64,000 nucleotides of DNA, from contig NZ_CP091799.1 of the NCBI RefSeq assembly GCF_022024235.1, positions 387,001-451,000 of the forward strand, given 5' to 3'. The DNA is from Segatella baroniae B14. GTDB lineage: Bacteria; Bacteroidota; Bacteroidia; Bacteroidales; Bacteroidaceae. Each line of letters starts with the position of its first letter. Position 1 is the stretch's first letter. Below, piece by piece: positions 16,955 to 25,812 of this stretch. The notes under the pieces were generated by a model. The model saw only the letters and a list, made by a program, of their open reading frames with translations. It made no database searches and was not told the DNA's origin. A program made the position numbers and the translations under genes.

Positions 16955-17060
16955 CAAAATAATTATTATATGTAAAAATGATTATTTCTTCTTGAAAGAT
17001 TACGGGATAGTAAATTATTATTATTTGGCTAATTTTATTTTCTTTCTGAAAGTAAATTTG

Positions 17061-17068
17061 TATATTTG
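17061..17068 (+). promoter_or_regulatory. -7 box of the CstA-type gene
   Basis: TATATTTG fits TAnnTTTG and leaves a leader of about 35 nt before the ATG at 17108. Confidence 0.6.
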
Positions 17069-17107
17069 CATTTGAATTTAAACATAAAACCAATAAATAA
17101 TCATTTT

Positions 17108-18625
17108 ATGATTTCATTTACTTTAAGTCTCTTAGCTCTAATTATAGGTTATTTTATTTATGGCCATTTTGTAGAGCATGTATTTGGCCCTGATGATCGA
17201 CCAACTCCAGCTGTCGTTAAATGCGACGGTGTAGATTTTATGACTCTTCCTAGTTGGAAGATTTTTATGATTCAATTCCTTAATATTGCCGGAACAGGTC
17301 CTATTTTTGGCGCTATTATGGGGGCGTGGTTTGGTCCTGTCGCTTATCTTTGGATCGTGTTTGGATGCATTTTTGCAGGTGCTGTACATGATTATCTATC
17401 TGGTATGTTAAGTATTCGTCATGGTGGTGCTAATTTACCAGATTTGGTAGGTAACTATTTGGGACAGCGTACAAAGACGGTCATGCTGATATTCTCCGTT
17501 TTACTATTAATGATGGTAGGAGCTGTATTTGTTTTAAGTCCTGCTATTATTTTAGAGGGAATTTGGGGTGAAAAAATCATGTGGATTGTTGTTATATTTG
17601 TTTATTATGTAGTTGCAACTATGTTGCCAGTAGATAAGATTATCGGTAAAATTTATCCTTTATTTGCTTTCTCTCTTATCTTCATGGCAATAGCATTGAT
17701 GGTTGGGCTTTTCATCAAGATGCCAGCACTTCCTGAACTTTGGTCTGATGTAGCAAGCTTAGGTACCAAGGAGTCATCTGAATTATTGGGCGTAGAAGAG
17801 TTTGCAAGTAATAATCCTATTTTCCCTTGCCTCTTCATTACAATAGCGTGTGGTGCAATTAGTGGTTTTCATGCTACTCAAAGCCCTTTAATGGCGAGGT
17901 GTGTTGAAAGTGAAAAACTTGGTCGTCCTGTTTTTTATGGATCAATGATTACTGAAGGTGTAGTGGCTTTGATTTGGGCTACCGTATCTATTTTCTTTTT
18001 TTATAATGACGGATGGCGAGAGGTTGTTCCTGCAGATCAGATACAGACTTTCTTTGCCCAATGGGATCATGGTAAAGGTAAAACCTTGGTTCAATTCTTT
18101 GATGCTCCGGTGGTTGTCAAAATGATTTGCTCAAGTTGGTTAGGTGTATTTGGAGGAATTTTAGCTCTACTAGGTGTTGTTGCTGCCCCTATAACTAGTG
18201 GGGATACTGCTTTGAGAAGTGCTCGACTTATTATTGCTGATTTTGTTGGATTGGATCAGCAATCCGTGAAAAATCGTTTTTATATTAGTATACCATTATT
18301 TGCTGTAGTCGTAGCTCTTCTAGTATGGCAAATGAAGAATCCTAATGGATTTAATGTTATTTGGCAATATTTTGGATGGGCTAATCAAACTTTGAGTGTG
18401 TTTACATTATGGACGCTTACAGTCTACTTGGTGCAGAAAAAAAAGCCATTTATTATCACTTTGATTCCAGCATTATTTATGACGATTGTATGCTCTTCGT
18501 TCTTGGTTATGAGCCCTCAAGCATTCGGATTTAATACGTCTATTGGATATGGTATAGCTACTGTTATTTTAGTATTATCTCTAAGTGGCTTTTTTGCTTG
18601 GTATCGCAAAGTAACAACCAGATAA
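17108..18625 (+). CDS. cstA: CstA-family carbon starvation protein / peptide or pyruvate transporter
   Basis: This 505-aa polytopic inner-membrane protein has about 13 hydrophobic segments. CstA signature stretches are present: GHFVEHVFGPDDRPTP near residue 19, FLNIAGTGPIFGAIMGAWFG near 57 and GAVHDYLSGMLSIRHGG near 91. A central segment reads SGFHATQSPLMARC. CstA proteins import pyruvate or peptides during carbon limitation. The length matches the shorter CstA forms found in Bacteroidota and is well below the roughly 700-aa E. coli protein. It has its own promoter and a strong terminator, so it looks monocistronic. Confidence 0.9.
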   Translation: MISFTLSLLALIIGYFIYGHFVEHVFGPDDRPTPAVVKCDGVDFMTLPSWKIFMIQFLNIAGTGPIFGAIMGAWFGPVAYLWIVFGCIFAGAVHDYLSGMLSIRHGGANLPDLVGNYLGQRTKTVMLIFSVLLLMMVGAVFVLSPAIILEGIWGEKIMWIVVIFVYYVVATMLPVDKIIGKIYPLFAFSLIFMAIALMVGLFIKMPALPELWSDVASLGTKESSELLGVEEFASNNPIFPCLFITIACGAISGFHATQSPLMARCVESEKLGRPVFYGSMITEGVVALIWATVSIFFFYNDGWREVVPADQIQTFFAQWDHGKGKTLVQFFDAPVVVKMICSSWLGVFGGILALLGVVAAPITSGDTALRSARLIIADFVGLDQQSVKNRFYISIPLFAVVVALLVWQMKNPNGFNVIWQYFGWANQTLSVFTLWTLTVYLVQKKKPFIITLIPALFMTIVCSSFLVMSPQAFGFNTSIGYGIATVILVLSLSGFFAWYRKVTTR

Positions 18626-18654
18626 ATTGTTAGTAAATGTTTTAAAGGAAAGGG

Positions 18655-18693
18655 AAAAGGTGAAACTTCGTAATAGAAGTTTCACCTTTTTAA
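18655..18693 (+). terminator. Terminator of the CstA-type gene
   Basis: A perfect 15-bp stem (18655-18669 with 18676-18690) has a 6-nt loop and a T run. Confidence 0.93.
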
Positions 18694-18725
18694 GTTGAAT
18701 TGTCAATTTTCTACAAAAGATATTG

Positions 18726-18733
18726 TATCTTTG
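18726..18733 (+). promoter_or_regulatory. -7 box of recR operon
   Basis: TATCTTTG ends 5 nt before the recR ATG, so the transcript is probably leaderless. Confidence 0.7.
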
Positions 18734-18738
18734 CAGTT

Positions 18739-19350
18739 ATGGAAAAGCAATATCCTTCTCGCCTTTTAGAAAAGGCGGTTTCTGAATTTTCAAGATTACC
18801 GGGAATAGGACGTAAAACTTCTTTGCGTTTGGTTTTGCATATGCTTCGCCAAACAAATGAGGATGTAGATGGTTTTGTATCTGCTATATCGCATTTGAAA
18901 AAGGAGGTAAAATATTGTAAGGTATGTCATAATATCAGCGATACTGATGTATGTCCAATTTGTTCTGATCCTCGTCGAGATGCTTCTACAGTGTGTGTGG
19001 TAGAGAATATCCAAGATGTTATGGCGATAGAAAATACGCAGCAATATCACGGTTTATATCATGTTTTGGGTGGTATTATTTCACCTATGGATGGAGTAGG
19101 ACCTGCTGATATTGAAATAGATTCTCTTATCAATCGTGTAGCTGAAGGACATGTAGAGGAAATTATTTTTGCTTTGAGCTCAACGATGGAAGGGGATACA
19201 ACAAATTTTTTTATATCACGGAAATTGGCCGATTTTCCTGTTAAATTGAGTGTTATTGCCCGTGGTATCTCGGTAGGTGATGAATTGGAGTATACTGATG
19301 AAGTGACTTTGGGCCGTTCTATTCTTAATCGTACACCTTTTGGTAAGTAG
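18739..19350 (+). CDS. recR: Recombination mediator RecR
   Basis: This 203-aa cytosolic protein works with RecF/RecO to load RecA on gapped DNA. The N-terminal helix-hairpin-helix reads [19 protein letters not shown], the four-Cys zinc finger is [16 protein letters not shown] near residues 58-73, and a TOPRIM domain follows with [13 protein letters not shown] and [11 protein letters not shown]. The C-terminal Walker B-like [16 protein letters not shown] is complete. The length matches the family. An in-frame start farther upstream (18700) is rejected because it precedes the -7 box. The downstream membrane protein starts 10 nt after the stop. Confidence 0.96.
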   Translation: MEKQYPSRLLEKAVSEFSRLPGIGRKTSLRLVLHMLRQTNEDVDGFVSAISHLKKEVKYCKVCHNISDTDVCPICSDPRRDASTVCVVENIQDVMAIENTQQYHGLYHVLGGIISPMDGVGPADIEIDSLINRVAEGHVEEIIFALSSTMEGDTTNFFISRKLADFPVKLSVIARGISVGDELEYTDEVTLGRSILNRTPFGK

Positions 19351-19360
19351 AATTTTTGAT

Positions 19361-19786
19361 ATGAATACTATACAACAAAAATTATTATTCTTTTTTTGGG
19401 GTCTTCTTGGTGCAAGTGGTCTGTTGGTTCTTTTGGCTGAGACGGAAATGATAGTATTGCCTGTGATGAGCAGTAATGGAGTTTTTATTAGTCAAGTATT
19501 ATTGGAGCTTTTTTCAATAGTTTGTATTCCACTTGCATTACGTCTATTCACTTTTGATAGAATACATCAAGAACTGATAAATCGTAAAGAAAAGGCTCTA
19601 TTAAAGTGGGGGTTAGTTCGCTTGTCTCTTCTGCAGATTCCAATGTTTGCTAATCTGGTATGCTACTATCAATCTTATTCTCCTGCTTTTGCTTATTTAG
19701 CTATCATATTATTTCTTTGTCTCTTTTTTGTGAATCCGAGTAAAGAAAGATGTAATGCTGAAATAAATAATAATTCAGAAAAATGA
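19361..19786 (+). CDS. Small multi-pass membrane protein, unknown function
   Basis: This 141-aa protein has about four predicted membrane segments (roughly residues 8-28, 37-58, 80-100 and 104-124) and a polar C-terminus. I do not recognise a family. It starts 10 nt after recR, and its TGA overlaps the ATG of the following glycosyltransferase (ATGA), so the three genes look like one transcription unit with coupled translation. The coupling suggests that it supports the glycosyltransferase at the membrane. That is inference only. Confidence 0.75.
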   Translation: MNTIQQKLLFFFWGLLGASGLLVLLAETEMIVLPVMSSNGVFISQVLLELFSIVCIPLALRLFTFDRIHQELINRKEKALLKWGLVRLSLLQIPMFANLVCYYQSYSPAFAYLAIILFLCLFFVNPSKERCNAEINNNSEK

Positions 19787-20841
19787 AATTGTCGGTAGTT
19801 ATCGTTAGTTATAACGTTAAATATTATTTGGAGCAGTGTTTGCTTTCTTTACAACGTGCTTTATCTACAATAGATAGTGAGGTAATTGTTGTTGACAATC
19901 ATAGTAAGGATGGTAGTTGCGAATACTTGAGAGAAAAGTTTCGTGATGTACAATTTATAGCAAGTAGACATAATTTAGGTTTTGCTCGTGCTAATAATCT
20001 TGCTATAAAAAAATGTAAGGGTAAGTATGTACTTTTGCTTAATCCTGACACTGTTGTTGGTGAAGATACGCTGATTCATGCTGTTGACTTTATGGATAAA
20101 CATGCTGATGCAGGTGCTGTAGGAGTAGGGATGCTTCATGTTGATGGCACTGTAGCTATGGAGTCAAGAAGAGGTATCCCTTCTCCTATGACTGCGTTTT
20201 ATAAGATGATTGGCCTTTGTAATCGTTTTCCAAAAAGTAAACGTTTTGGAAAGTATTATATGAGCTATTTACCTTGGGATAAGCCCTGTGAAATAGAGAT
20301 TGTTAGTGGTGCTTTTTGTCTTTTGCGTAAAGAAGCTTTGGATAAAGTAGGACTGCTTGATGAAGATTTTTTTATGTATGGTGAAGATATTGATTTGAGC
20401 TATCGAATCTTAAAGGGTGGTTATCATAATTATTATATCCCAGAACAGATACTTCATTATAAAGGTGAAAGTACTGAGAAATCTTCATTCCGCTATGTTC
20501 ATGTGTTTTATGGGGCTATGTTTATTTTCTTCAAAAAGCATTTTAGTGCTATGAATTTGTTGTTTAGTATTCCAATTAAGCTTGCTATTTATGTGAAAGC
20601 TTTTTGGGCAACAATCTCTATGCTTTCTCAAAATTTAAATCGAAGTTTAGGTTTTGTTTCTTCGAAAAAGATTCCTTCTGATACATTGGAAGAGTTTCTA
20701 GTGTGTGATACACAAAATATGGAATACAGAGAGATTCTTAAGCAACTTGCTAACTCTGATCATAAACGTCCGATAGCTTTTTTATATAAGGACAAAAAAA
20801 TGGTTATTACACCAAGTGATGTAATTTTCGATGATCTTTGA
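19783..20841 (+). CDS. Family 2 glycosyltransferase
   Basis: This 352-aa protein has a GT-A fold typical of WbbL/rhamnosyltransferase-like GT2 enzymes. It opens MKLSVVIVSYNVKYYLEQCL, followed by VVDNHSKDGS, NLGFARANN and the metal-binding LLNPDT near residue 86. Later it has GAFCLLRKEALDKVGLLDEDFFMYGEDIDLS, the usual acceptor region and catalytic ED motif. A hydrophobic stretch near 250-285 may attach it to the membrane. It probably adds a sugar to a lipid-linked surface glycan. The start overlaps the preceding membrane gene by 4 nt. Confidence 0.88.
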   Translation: MKLSVVIVSYNVKYYLEQCLLSLQRALSTIDSEVIVVDNHSKDGSCEYLREKFRDVQFIASRHNLGFARANNLAIKKCKGKYVLLLNPDTVVGEDTLIHAVDFMDKHADAGAVGVGMLHVDGTVAMESRRGIPSPMTAFYKMIGLCNRFPKSKRFGKYYMSYLPWDKPCEIEIVSGAFCLLRKEALDKVGLLDEDFFMYGEDIDLSYRILKGGYHNYYIPEQILHYKGESTEKSSFRYVHVFYGAMFIFFKKHFSAMNLLFSIPIKLAIYVKAFWATISMLSQNLNRSLGFVSSKKIPSDTLEEFLVCDTQNMEYREILKQLANSDHKRPIAFLYKDKKMVITPSDVIFDDL

Positions 20842-20893
20842 TAAAATTAAGGTTGCACTAAAATGGTATCCTTAATCTATGGGTTAGGAGATA

Positions 20894-20927
20894 AACAAAA
20901 AAGTCTTCAGATAATTCTGAAGACTTT
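20894..20927 (-). terminator. Terminator of the tRNA-Asp operon
   Basis: AAGTCTTCAG (20901-20910) pairs with CTGAAGACTT (20917-20926). On the minus strand a T6 run follows, directly after the second tRNA-Asp. Confidence 0.88.
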
Positions 20928-20928
20928 G

Positions 20929-21002
20929 CGGTGCGTACGAGACTCGAACTCGTGACCTCCTGCGTGACAGGCAGGCATTCTAACCAACTGAACTAACGCA
21001 CC
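20929..21002 (-). tRNA. tRNA-Asp (GTC), downstream copy
   Basis: This 74-nt cloverleaf has acceptor stem GGTGCGT/ACGCACC, anticodon loop CTGTCAC (anticodon GTC) and discriminator G. CCA is not encoded. It is identical to the copy at 21027-21100. Confidence 0.97.
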
Positions 21003-21026
21003 AGTTAATTCTTGCTGATGTAGTTG

Positions 21027-21100
21027 CGGTGCGTACGAGACTCGAACTCGTGACCTCCTGCGTGACAGGCAGGCATTCTAACCAACTGAACTAACGCACC
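21027..21100 (-). tRNA. tRNA-Asp (GTC), promoter-proximal copy
   Basis: It is identical to the downstream copy, with a 24-nt spacer between them. The shared tRNA leader and promoter lie directly upstream on the minus strand. Confidence 0.97.
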
Positions 21101-21111
21101 AATTGTACATC

Positions 21112-21161
21112 ATTTCTGAATTGCGAGTGCAAAGATAGTAATTTATTTTGATTCTGCCAAA
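21112..21161 (-). promoter_or_regulatory. tRNA-Asp operon promoter and shared tRNA leader
   Basis: On the minus strand TTTG (21161-21158) and TATCTTTG (21137-21130) are 20 bp apart. The leader GCACTCGCAATTCAGAAAT (21130-21112) follows, identical to the tRNA-Lys and tRNA-Ser operons. Confidence 0.88.
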
Positions 21162-21211
21162 TTTTTATTCGTATTTTTCTTTGTAAAAAAACATGGCTTT
21201 TATGGTAATAG

Positions 21212-21245
21212 AAAGGGTTACCGTAAAAACTACGATAACCCTTTG
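21212..21245 (-). terminator. Probable terminator of gdhA
   Basis: AAAGGGTTACCGT and ACGATAACCCTTT form an imperfect stem about 26 nt past the gdhA stop codon. The T run is weak. Confidence 0.6.
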
Positions 21246-21270
21246 TATTTTAATGTAGATATAAAAAATC

Positions 21271-22605
21271 TTAGTAAATGCCTTGAGCCATCATAGCTTT
21301 AGCAACTTTCATGAAGCCTGCTACGTTAGCACCCTTGACATAGTTGATATATCCATCTGGTTCTGTACCATACTTCACACAATTAGCGTGAATTTCGTCC
21401 ATGATGTTATGGAGTTTGGTATCAACTTCTTCACGAGTCCAGCTCAAGCGTTCAGAGTTCTGAGACATTTCAAGACCAGAAGTTGCAACACCACCAGCAT
21501 TAGAAGCCTTACCTGGGCAGTAGAGAATCTTAGCATCCTGGAATACCTTGATAGCTGCAGGTTCTGTAGGCATGTTAGCACCCTCTGATACTGCAAATAC
21601 GCCATTTGCTATAAGAGTTTTAGCTTCAGCTTCGTTAATTTCGTCTTGAGTAGCGCAAGGGGTTGCAATGTCGGCTTTCTCGCCCCAAGGTCTTGCATTC
21701 TCTACATATTTAACGCCATATTTCTCAGCATATTCCTTGATACGTCCACGTTTAACATTCTTCAATTCCATGATGAATGCAAGCTTTTCTGCATCAATAC
21801 CATCAGGGTCATATATATAACCGTTAGAGTCTGAGCATGTAACAGGTTTTGCACCCAACTGAAGAAGTTTCTCGATGGTGTACTGTGCAACGTTACCAGA
21901 ACCAGAAACCAAAACAGTCTTACCTTCGAGACTTTCGCCACGAGTCTTCAACATATCCTCAAGGAAGTAAACATTACCATAACCAGTAGCTTCAGGACGA
22001 ATCAAAGAACCACCGAATTCAAGACCTTTACCAGTTAAAATACCCTGGAACTGATGAGTTAACTTTTTATATTGACCAAACATGTAGCCTACTTCACGAC
22101 CACCAACACCGATATCACCAGCAGGAACATCCTCGTCAGGACCGATAAGACGGTAGAGCTCATTCATGAATGCTTGGCAAAAGCGCATAACTTCCATATC
22201 ACTCTTTCCGTGAGGATCGAAGTCTGAACCACCTTTGGCACCACCCATAGGAAGAGTTGTGAGGGAATTTTTGAAAGTCTGCTCGAAAGCCAAGAATTTC
22301 AAAATAGAAGCGTTAACAGATTTGTGGAAACGAAGACCACCTTTATAAGGGCCGATAGCATTATTGTGCTGTACGCGATATCCCAAGTTTGTCTGTACAT
22401 TTCCATTGTCGTCAACCCAAGAAACTCTGAACTGAAGAATACGATCTGGAACGCAAAGACGTTCAATCAGGTTTGCCTTTTCAAATTCAGGATGCTTATT
22501 GTACTCTTCTTCTATAGTACCAAGAACCTGACTTACAGCCTGAATGTATTCTGGCTGACCTGGAAATTTAGCCTTGAGCTTTTCAATGACTTCTGTTGCT
22601 TTCAT
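21271..22605 (-). CDS. gdhA: NADP-type glutamate dehydrogenase
   Basis: This 444-aa cytosolic hexameric enzyme interconverts 2-oxoglutarate plus ammonia and glutamate. The active-site segment PMGGAKGGSDFDP (with the catalytic Lys) is near residue 120, the substrate pocket PYKGGLRFH near 86, and the nucleotide loop VSGSGNVAQYT near 233. Length and sequence match the bacterial 445-450-aa class that usually favours NADPH. The leader is about 75 nt and A/T-rich. The gene is flanked by its own promoter and a terminator, so it looks monocistronic. Confidence 0.96.
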   Translation of the reverse strand: MKATEVIEKLKAKFPGQPEYIQAVSQVLGTIEEEYNKHPEFEKANLIERLCVPDRILQFRVSWVDDNGNVQTNLGYRVQHNNAIGPYKGGLRFHKSVNASILKFLAFEQTFKNSLTTLPMGGAKGGSDFDPHGKSDMEVMRFCQAFMNELYRLIGPDEDVPAGDIGVGGREVGYMFGQYKKLTHQFQGILTGKGLEFGGSLIRPEATGYGNVYFLEDMLKTRGESLEGKTVLVSGSGNVAQYTIEKLLQLGAKPVTCSDSNGYIYDPDGIDAEKLAFIMELKNVKRGRIKEYAEKYGVKYVENARPWGEKADIATPCATQDEINEAEAKTLIANGVFAVSEGANMPTEPAAIKVFQDAKILYCPGKASNAGGVATSGLEMSQNSERLSWTREEVDTKLHNIMDEIHANCVKYGTEPDGYINYVKGANVAGFMKVAKAMMAQGIY

Positions 22606-22688
22606 ATTTCTTAATCCTTTATTGGTTTATAAATTCTATAATAAGCTACTTTTTAAGAAAGTAATTCTTAATATTTGACTTGCGGTTG

Positions 22689-22719
22689 CAAAGTTAAAGG
22701 ATTTCTTTTAAAAAACAAG
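22689..22719 (-). promoter_or_regulatory. gdhA promoter
   Basis: TAACTTTG (22696-22689) on the minus strand has CTTG 19 bp upstream (22719-22716). The leader to the ATG is about 75 nt. Confidence 0.65.
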
Positions 22720-22804
22720 AAAAAAGACACTTTTTTTTAAGAAAAGATTATAAAAAGTAACTTGTTAGGTGTAAAAGTAGCCATTTTATTCTTTTTTCTT
22801 ACGT

Positions 22805-22846
22805 AAAAAACAATAAAGTTCTGAAAGCATTTACTTCCAGAACTTT
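22805..22846 (-). terminator. Terminator of the DEAD-box helicase gene
   Basis: AAAGTTCTG (22815-22823) pairs with CAGAACTTT (22838-22846). A TTGTTTTTT run follows on the minus strand, just after the stop codon. Confidence 0.82.
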
Positions 22847-22854
22847 ACATTATG

Positions 22855-24522
22855 TTATTTTCTAAAGCCAAATAATTTCTTTATGAAACCTTTGATTCTT
22901 TCTGTTTTTTTAGTAACAGTCGTTTCTTGTATTGGGGCTACTTTTTTATTTTGTTTTGCATTATAGTTTTGCTTTTTATTATCCTTAATGCTATTTTGGC
23001 GTTTTTTAAAGTTGCCTTCTATGTTCCCTTTTCGTTTTGGCTTTGGATAATTGCTACTTCTGTTTTGGGCGTTCGTATTTCTATTCTGAGTATTCTCTTG
23101 GTTTGGATTGTATTGCTCTTTTCTTACCTTATTTTTATTAGCTTCAGATGACTTTTTATTTCTTCTGTTTTCGTTTGTCTTTTTTCCTTCATATTGATGG
23201 TCGCGATACATCGGGTTGGTCCTTTTGTTTTGTGGATTTGATGTGCGCTCAGTTATGTCGTTATTTTTCTGGTGACAATGCTGTTTTTTATCTTTATGTG
23301 AAGTTTGGTTTCGATCTTTGCGTCTTCTGTTTTTGGCAGAATTGTTGTTCTTATTAGGTTTTCCCTGTTTTCTGTATTCAGGTCCATCACCTAAATTTTC
23401 TGGTAACTTATTCTTTTGGATTTCTTTTTCGAGAAATTTTTCGGTTTGTTGAAAATAGAATTGATCTTCTTCACTTACAAGTGTAATTGCAACTCCGTCT
23501 CTATCTGCACGTGCTGTTCTACCTATGCGGTGTACATAGTCTTCTGTATCGTGTGGTACATCATAGTTGATGACCATGGTTATGTCATCAATATCAATAC
23601 CTCTTGAAACAATATCTGTAGCAACAAGTACGTCTAGCTGACCTGCTTTGAATTTATACATAATATCATTGCGTTCTTCTTGTGTCAGGTCCGAATGCAT
23701 TTCTCCGCTATTAATATGTTTACGTTGTAAAGCACTATTTACTTGTTTTACTTTTGTTTTACTGCCACAGAAAACGATAACTCTTTTTAGATCTCCAGCT
23801 TTGAATATATCTTTAATGATGCCTAATTTTTGTGTTTCGTAGCAGATATAGGCGCTTTGCTTAATTTTTTCCGCTGGTTTGCTTACAGCCAATTTAATTT
23901 CAATAGGGTTTTTTAGCAGTGTTTTTGCCAAGTCTTCGATTTTTTCAGGCATAGTTGCAGAGAACATGATAGTTTGGCAAGTTTGAGGAAGTTCTTTAGC
24001 AATAGCTTTAATATCATCTGCGAACCCCATGTCGAGCATTCGGTCTGCTTCGTCTAGAATAAAGAAGCTAACTTTACTCAAGTCTACATTTCCCAAACTT
24101 ATATGTGATATCAAACGTCCTGGAGTAGCTATAACAACATCTGCTCCGAGTTTAAGACTTTTTACTTCTTGATCGTAACGGTTGCCATCATTTCCTCCAT
24201 ACACAGCGATACTGCTTACGCCTTGCAGATAATAACCAAATCCTTGCATTGCTTGGTCTATCTGCTGAGCTAATTCTCTTGTAGGGCTCATGACAACACA
24301 GTTTATTGCTCCTTCAGGATAGCCACCATCATCTAATTTACTTAATACAGGTAACAAATATGCTGCAGTTTTTCCTGTTCCTGTTTGAGCTACACCTAAT
24401 ACATCATGTCCATTTAATATCTCAGGGATGGTTTTTTCCTGAATTGGTGTACATGAATCAAACCTCATATCGTATAGTGCATCAAGCACATTATCATTTA
24501 AGTCTAAATTTTCAAATCTCAC
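22855..24522 (-). CDS. DEAD-box RNA helicase with Asn/Lys-rich C-terminal tail
   Basis: This 555-aa cytosolic ATP-dependent RNA helicase is of the RhlE/DeaD type. Motifs are the Q motif (FDSCTPIQ), Walker A AQTGTGKT near residue 45, PTRELAQQ near 80, DEAD in ILDEADRMLDMGF near 155, SAT near 188 and HRIGRTARADRDG near 332. After about residue 370 the protein becomes a disordered tail rich in Asn, Lys, Arg and Gln, with tracts such as NKNNNSAKNRRRKDR. The last 15 residues form a KGFIKKLFGFRK-type basic patch. Such tails bind structured RNA and can promote condensates. The helicase identity is secure; the specific RNA target is unknown. Confidence 0.93.
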   Translation of the reverse strand: MRFENLDLNDNVLDALYDMRFDSCTPIQEKTIPEILNGHDVLGVAQTGTGKTAAYLLPVLSKLDDGGYPEGAINCVVMSPTRELAQQIDQAMQGFGYYLQGVSSIAVYGGNDGNRYDQEVKSLKLGADVVIATPGRLISHISLGNVDLSKVSFFILDEADRMLDMGFADDIKAIAKELPQTCQTIMFSATMPEKIEDLAKTLLKNPIEIKLAVSKPAEKIKQSAYICYETQKLGIIKDIFKAGDLKRVIVFCGSKTKVKQVNSALQRKHINSGEMHSDLTQEERNDIMYKFKAGQLDVLVATDIVSRGIDIDDITMVINYDVPHDTEDYVHRIGRTARADRDGVAITLVSEEDQFYFQQTEKFLEKEIQKNKLPENLGDGPEYRKQGKPNKNNNSAKNRRRKDRNQTSHKDKKQHCHQKNNDITERTSNPQNKRTNPMYRDHQYEGKKTNENRRNKKSSEANKNKVRKEQYNPNQENTQNRNTNAQNRSSNYPKPKRKGNIEGNFKKRQNSIKDNKKQNYNAKQNKKVAPIQETTVTKKTERIKGFIKKLFGFRK

Positions 24523-24574
24523 TATTATCTGATTTTATTTGTTTCTAATTATAATATTTATCTCTTTAATCTTT

Positions 24575-25804
24575 TTACCTTGGTGCTCGTTTATAGCAGA
24601 ATAGGGCTATGATTGCGAAAATCATATTTGGTATCCATGCTGCCAACATAGGTGGGGCATCAGCTTGAATAGCAAATGTAGAACTTACGGTCTGGAGCAT
24701 GATATAAGCAAAACTTAATGCCAAGCCTACTCCTAGGTACATACCCATTCCTCCTTTTCGTTTGCGTGAAGATAGAGACAAGCCAATGATGGTTAAAATG
24801 AAAGATGCAAAGGATGAGGCTATTCGTTTATGATATTCTACTTCGTATTGTACTACATTTCCAGAACCTCTATTTTTTTGTTTTGAGATATATTCTTTTA
24901 GTTGTGGGCTTGTAAAAGTTTCTTGTTGTCCTTTAGAATATACGAGATCAGTAGGTTCCATATATAATGTCGTATCTTTTTGGTTCCCGTTTGTAATATG
25001 TTCTCGTAATCCTCTTAAATGTCTCTCTTTCCAGTTGCTCATACGCCAATGATATTTACTATCAGAAATTGTGTCATACTGTATTTCCATAGCTGTCATG
25101 TGGTCTACAAGTTTTTTGTTTTCAAATTTATCTAGAGAAAAGCCAAACCCTTTTTTTAGTCTGTCGTCATAATGCTGTATATACACAATGACACCTTTGT
25201 CTATTTGTAGCATTACGTTATCTGCAGAAGTAATTTTCTTTTTGTTTTTATATAAGGACTCGAAATTTTGTCTTACAACGTTTCCGTGGGGAATGACATA
25301 GGCTGATAAATAATAGTTGAGCATCGATATCAAGACACAAGAAATCATATATGGCCTCATGAGTCGTTTGAAAGATACTCCAGCGGCTAAAATTGCTATA
25401 ACTTCCGAATTCCCTGCTAATTTTGAAGTGAAGAAAATAACGGCGATAAAAACAAATAAAGCGCTAAAAAGGTTGGCAAAATATGGGATGAAGTTGGCGT
25501 AATAATCAAAAACAATTGCCTTTAAAGGGGCGTGATATTCTGTAAATTTTGCCAGATTCTCATTGATATCGACAACGATAGAGATGGAAATAATCAAGAT
25601 AATTGAAAAGAAATATGTTCCGATGAATTTCTTGATGATATACCAGTCTAAACGCTTGATGTATCGACGGAGATTTAGAAAACCTAAAAAAGAAAGCTTT
25701 ATACCTAACCATTTACAAAACTTGATAAGCCAGGCAAACCTATCTTTCATAGTTTTGCCTAGCCTAAAAAGTTTATGGAATTTTCTTAATTTCGTGTAGT
25801 CCAT
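24575..25804 (-). CDS. lptG: LptF/LptG-family lipopolysaccharide export permease
   Basis: This 409-aa inner-membrane protein of the YjgP/YjgQ family forms part of the LptB2FG transporter that extracts lipopolysaccharide. It has two membrane segments near residues 60-85 and 105-130, a large periplasmic beta-jellyroll domain (about 160-310) and membrane segments near the C-terminus. RLDWYIIKKFIGTYFFS near 50 is the typical family start. The N-terminus carries about 45 extra basic residues; the first ATG lies 8 nt after the tgt stop, so I keep it, but an internal start is possible. The operon order lon-tgt-lptG is on one strand. Confidence 0.85.
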   Translation of the reverse strand: MDYTKLRKFHKLFRLGKTMKDRFAWLIKFCKWLGIKLSFLGFLNLRRYIKRLDWYIIKKFIGTYFFSIILIISISIVVDINENLAKFTEYHAPLKAIVFDYYANFIPYFANLFSALFVFIAVIFFTSKLAGNSEVIAILAAGVSFKRLMRPYMISCVLISMLNYYLSAYVIPHGNVVRQNFESLYKNKKKITSADNVMLQIDKGVIVYIQHYDDRLKKGFGFSLDKFENKKLVDHMTAMEIQYDTISDSKYHWRMSNWKERHLRGLREHITNGNQKDTTLYMEPTDLVYSKGQQETFTSPQLKEYISKQKNRGSGNVVQYEVEYHKRIASSFASFILTIIGLSLSSRKRKGGMGMYLGVGLALSFAYIMLQTVSSTFAIQADAPPMLAAWIPNMIFAIIALFCYKRAPR

Positions 25805-25812
25805 TTCTTTTG

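Noticed and set aside
22606..22690. Riboswitch in the gdhA leader
   Set aside because: Only a 6-bp hairpin is visible, and no known metabolite-sensor core is recognised.
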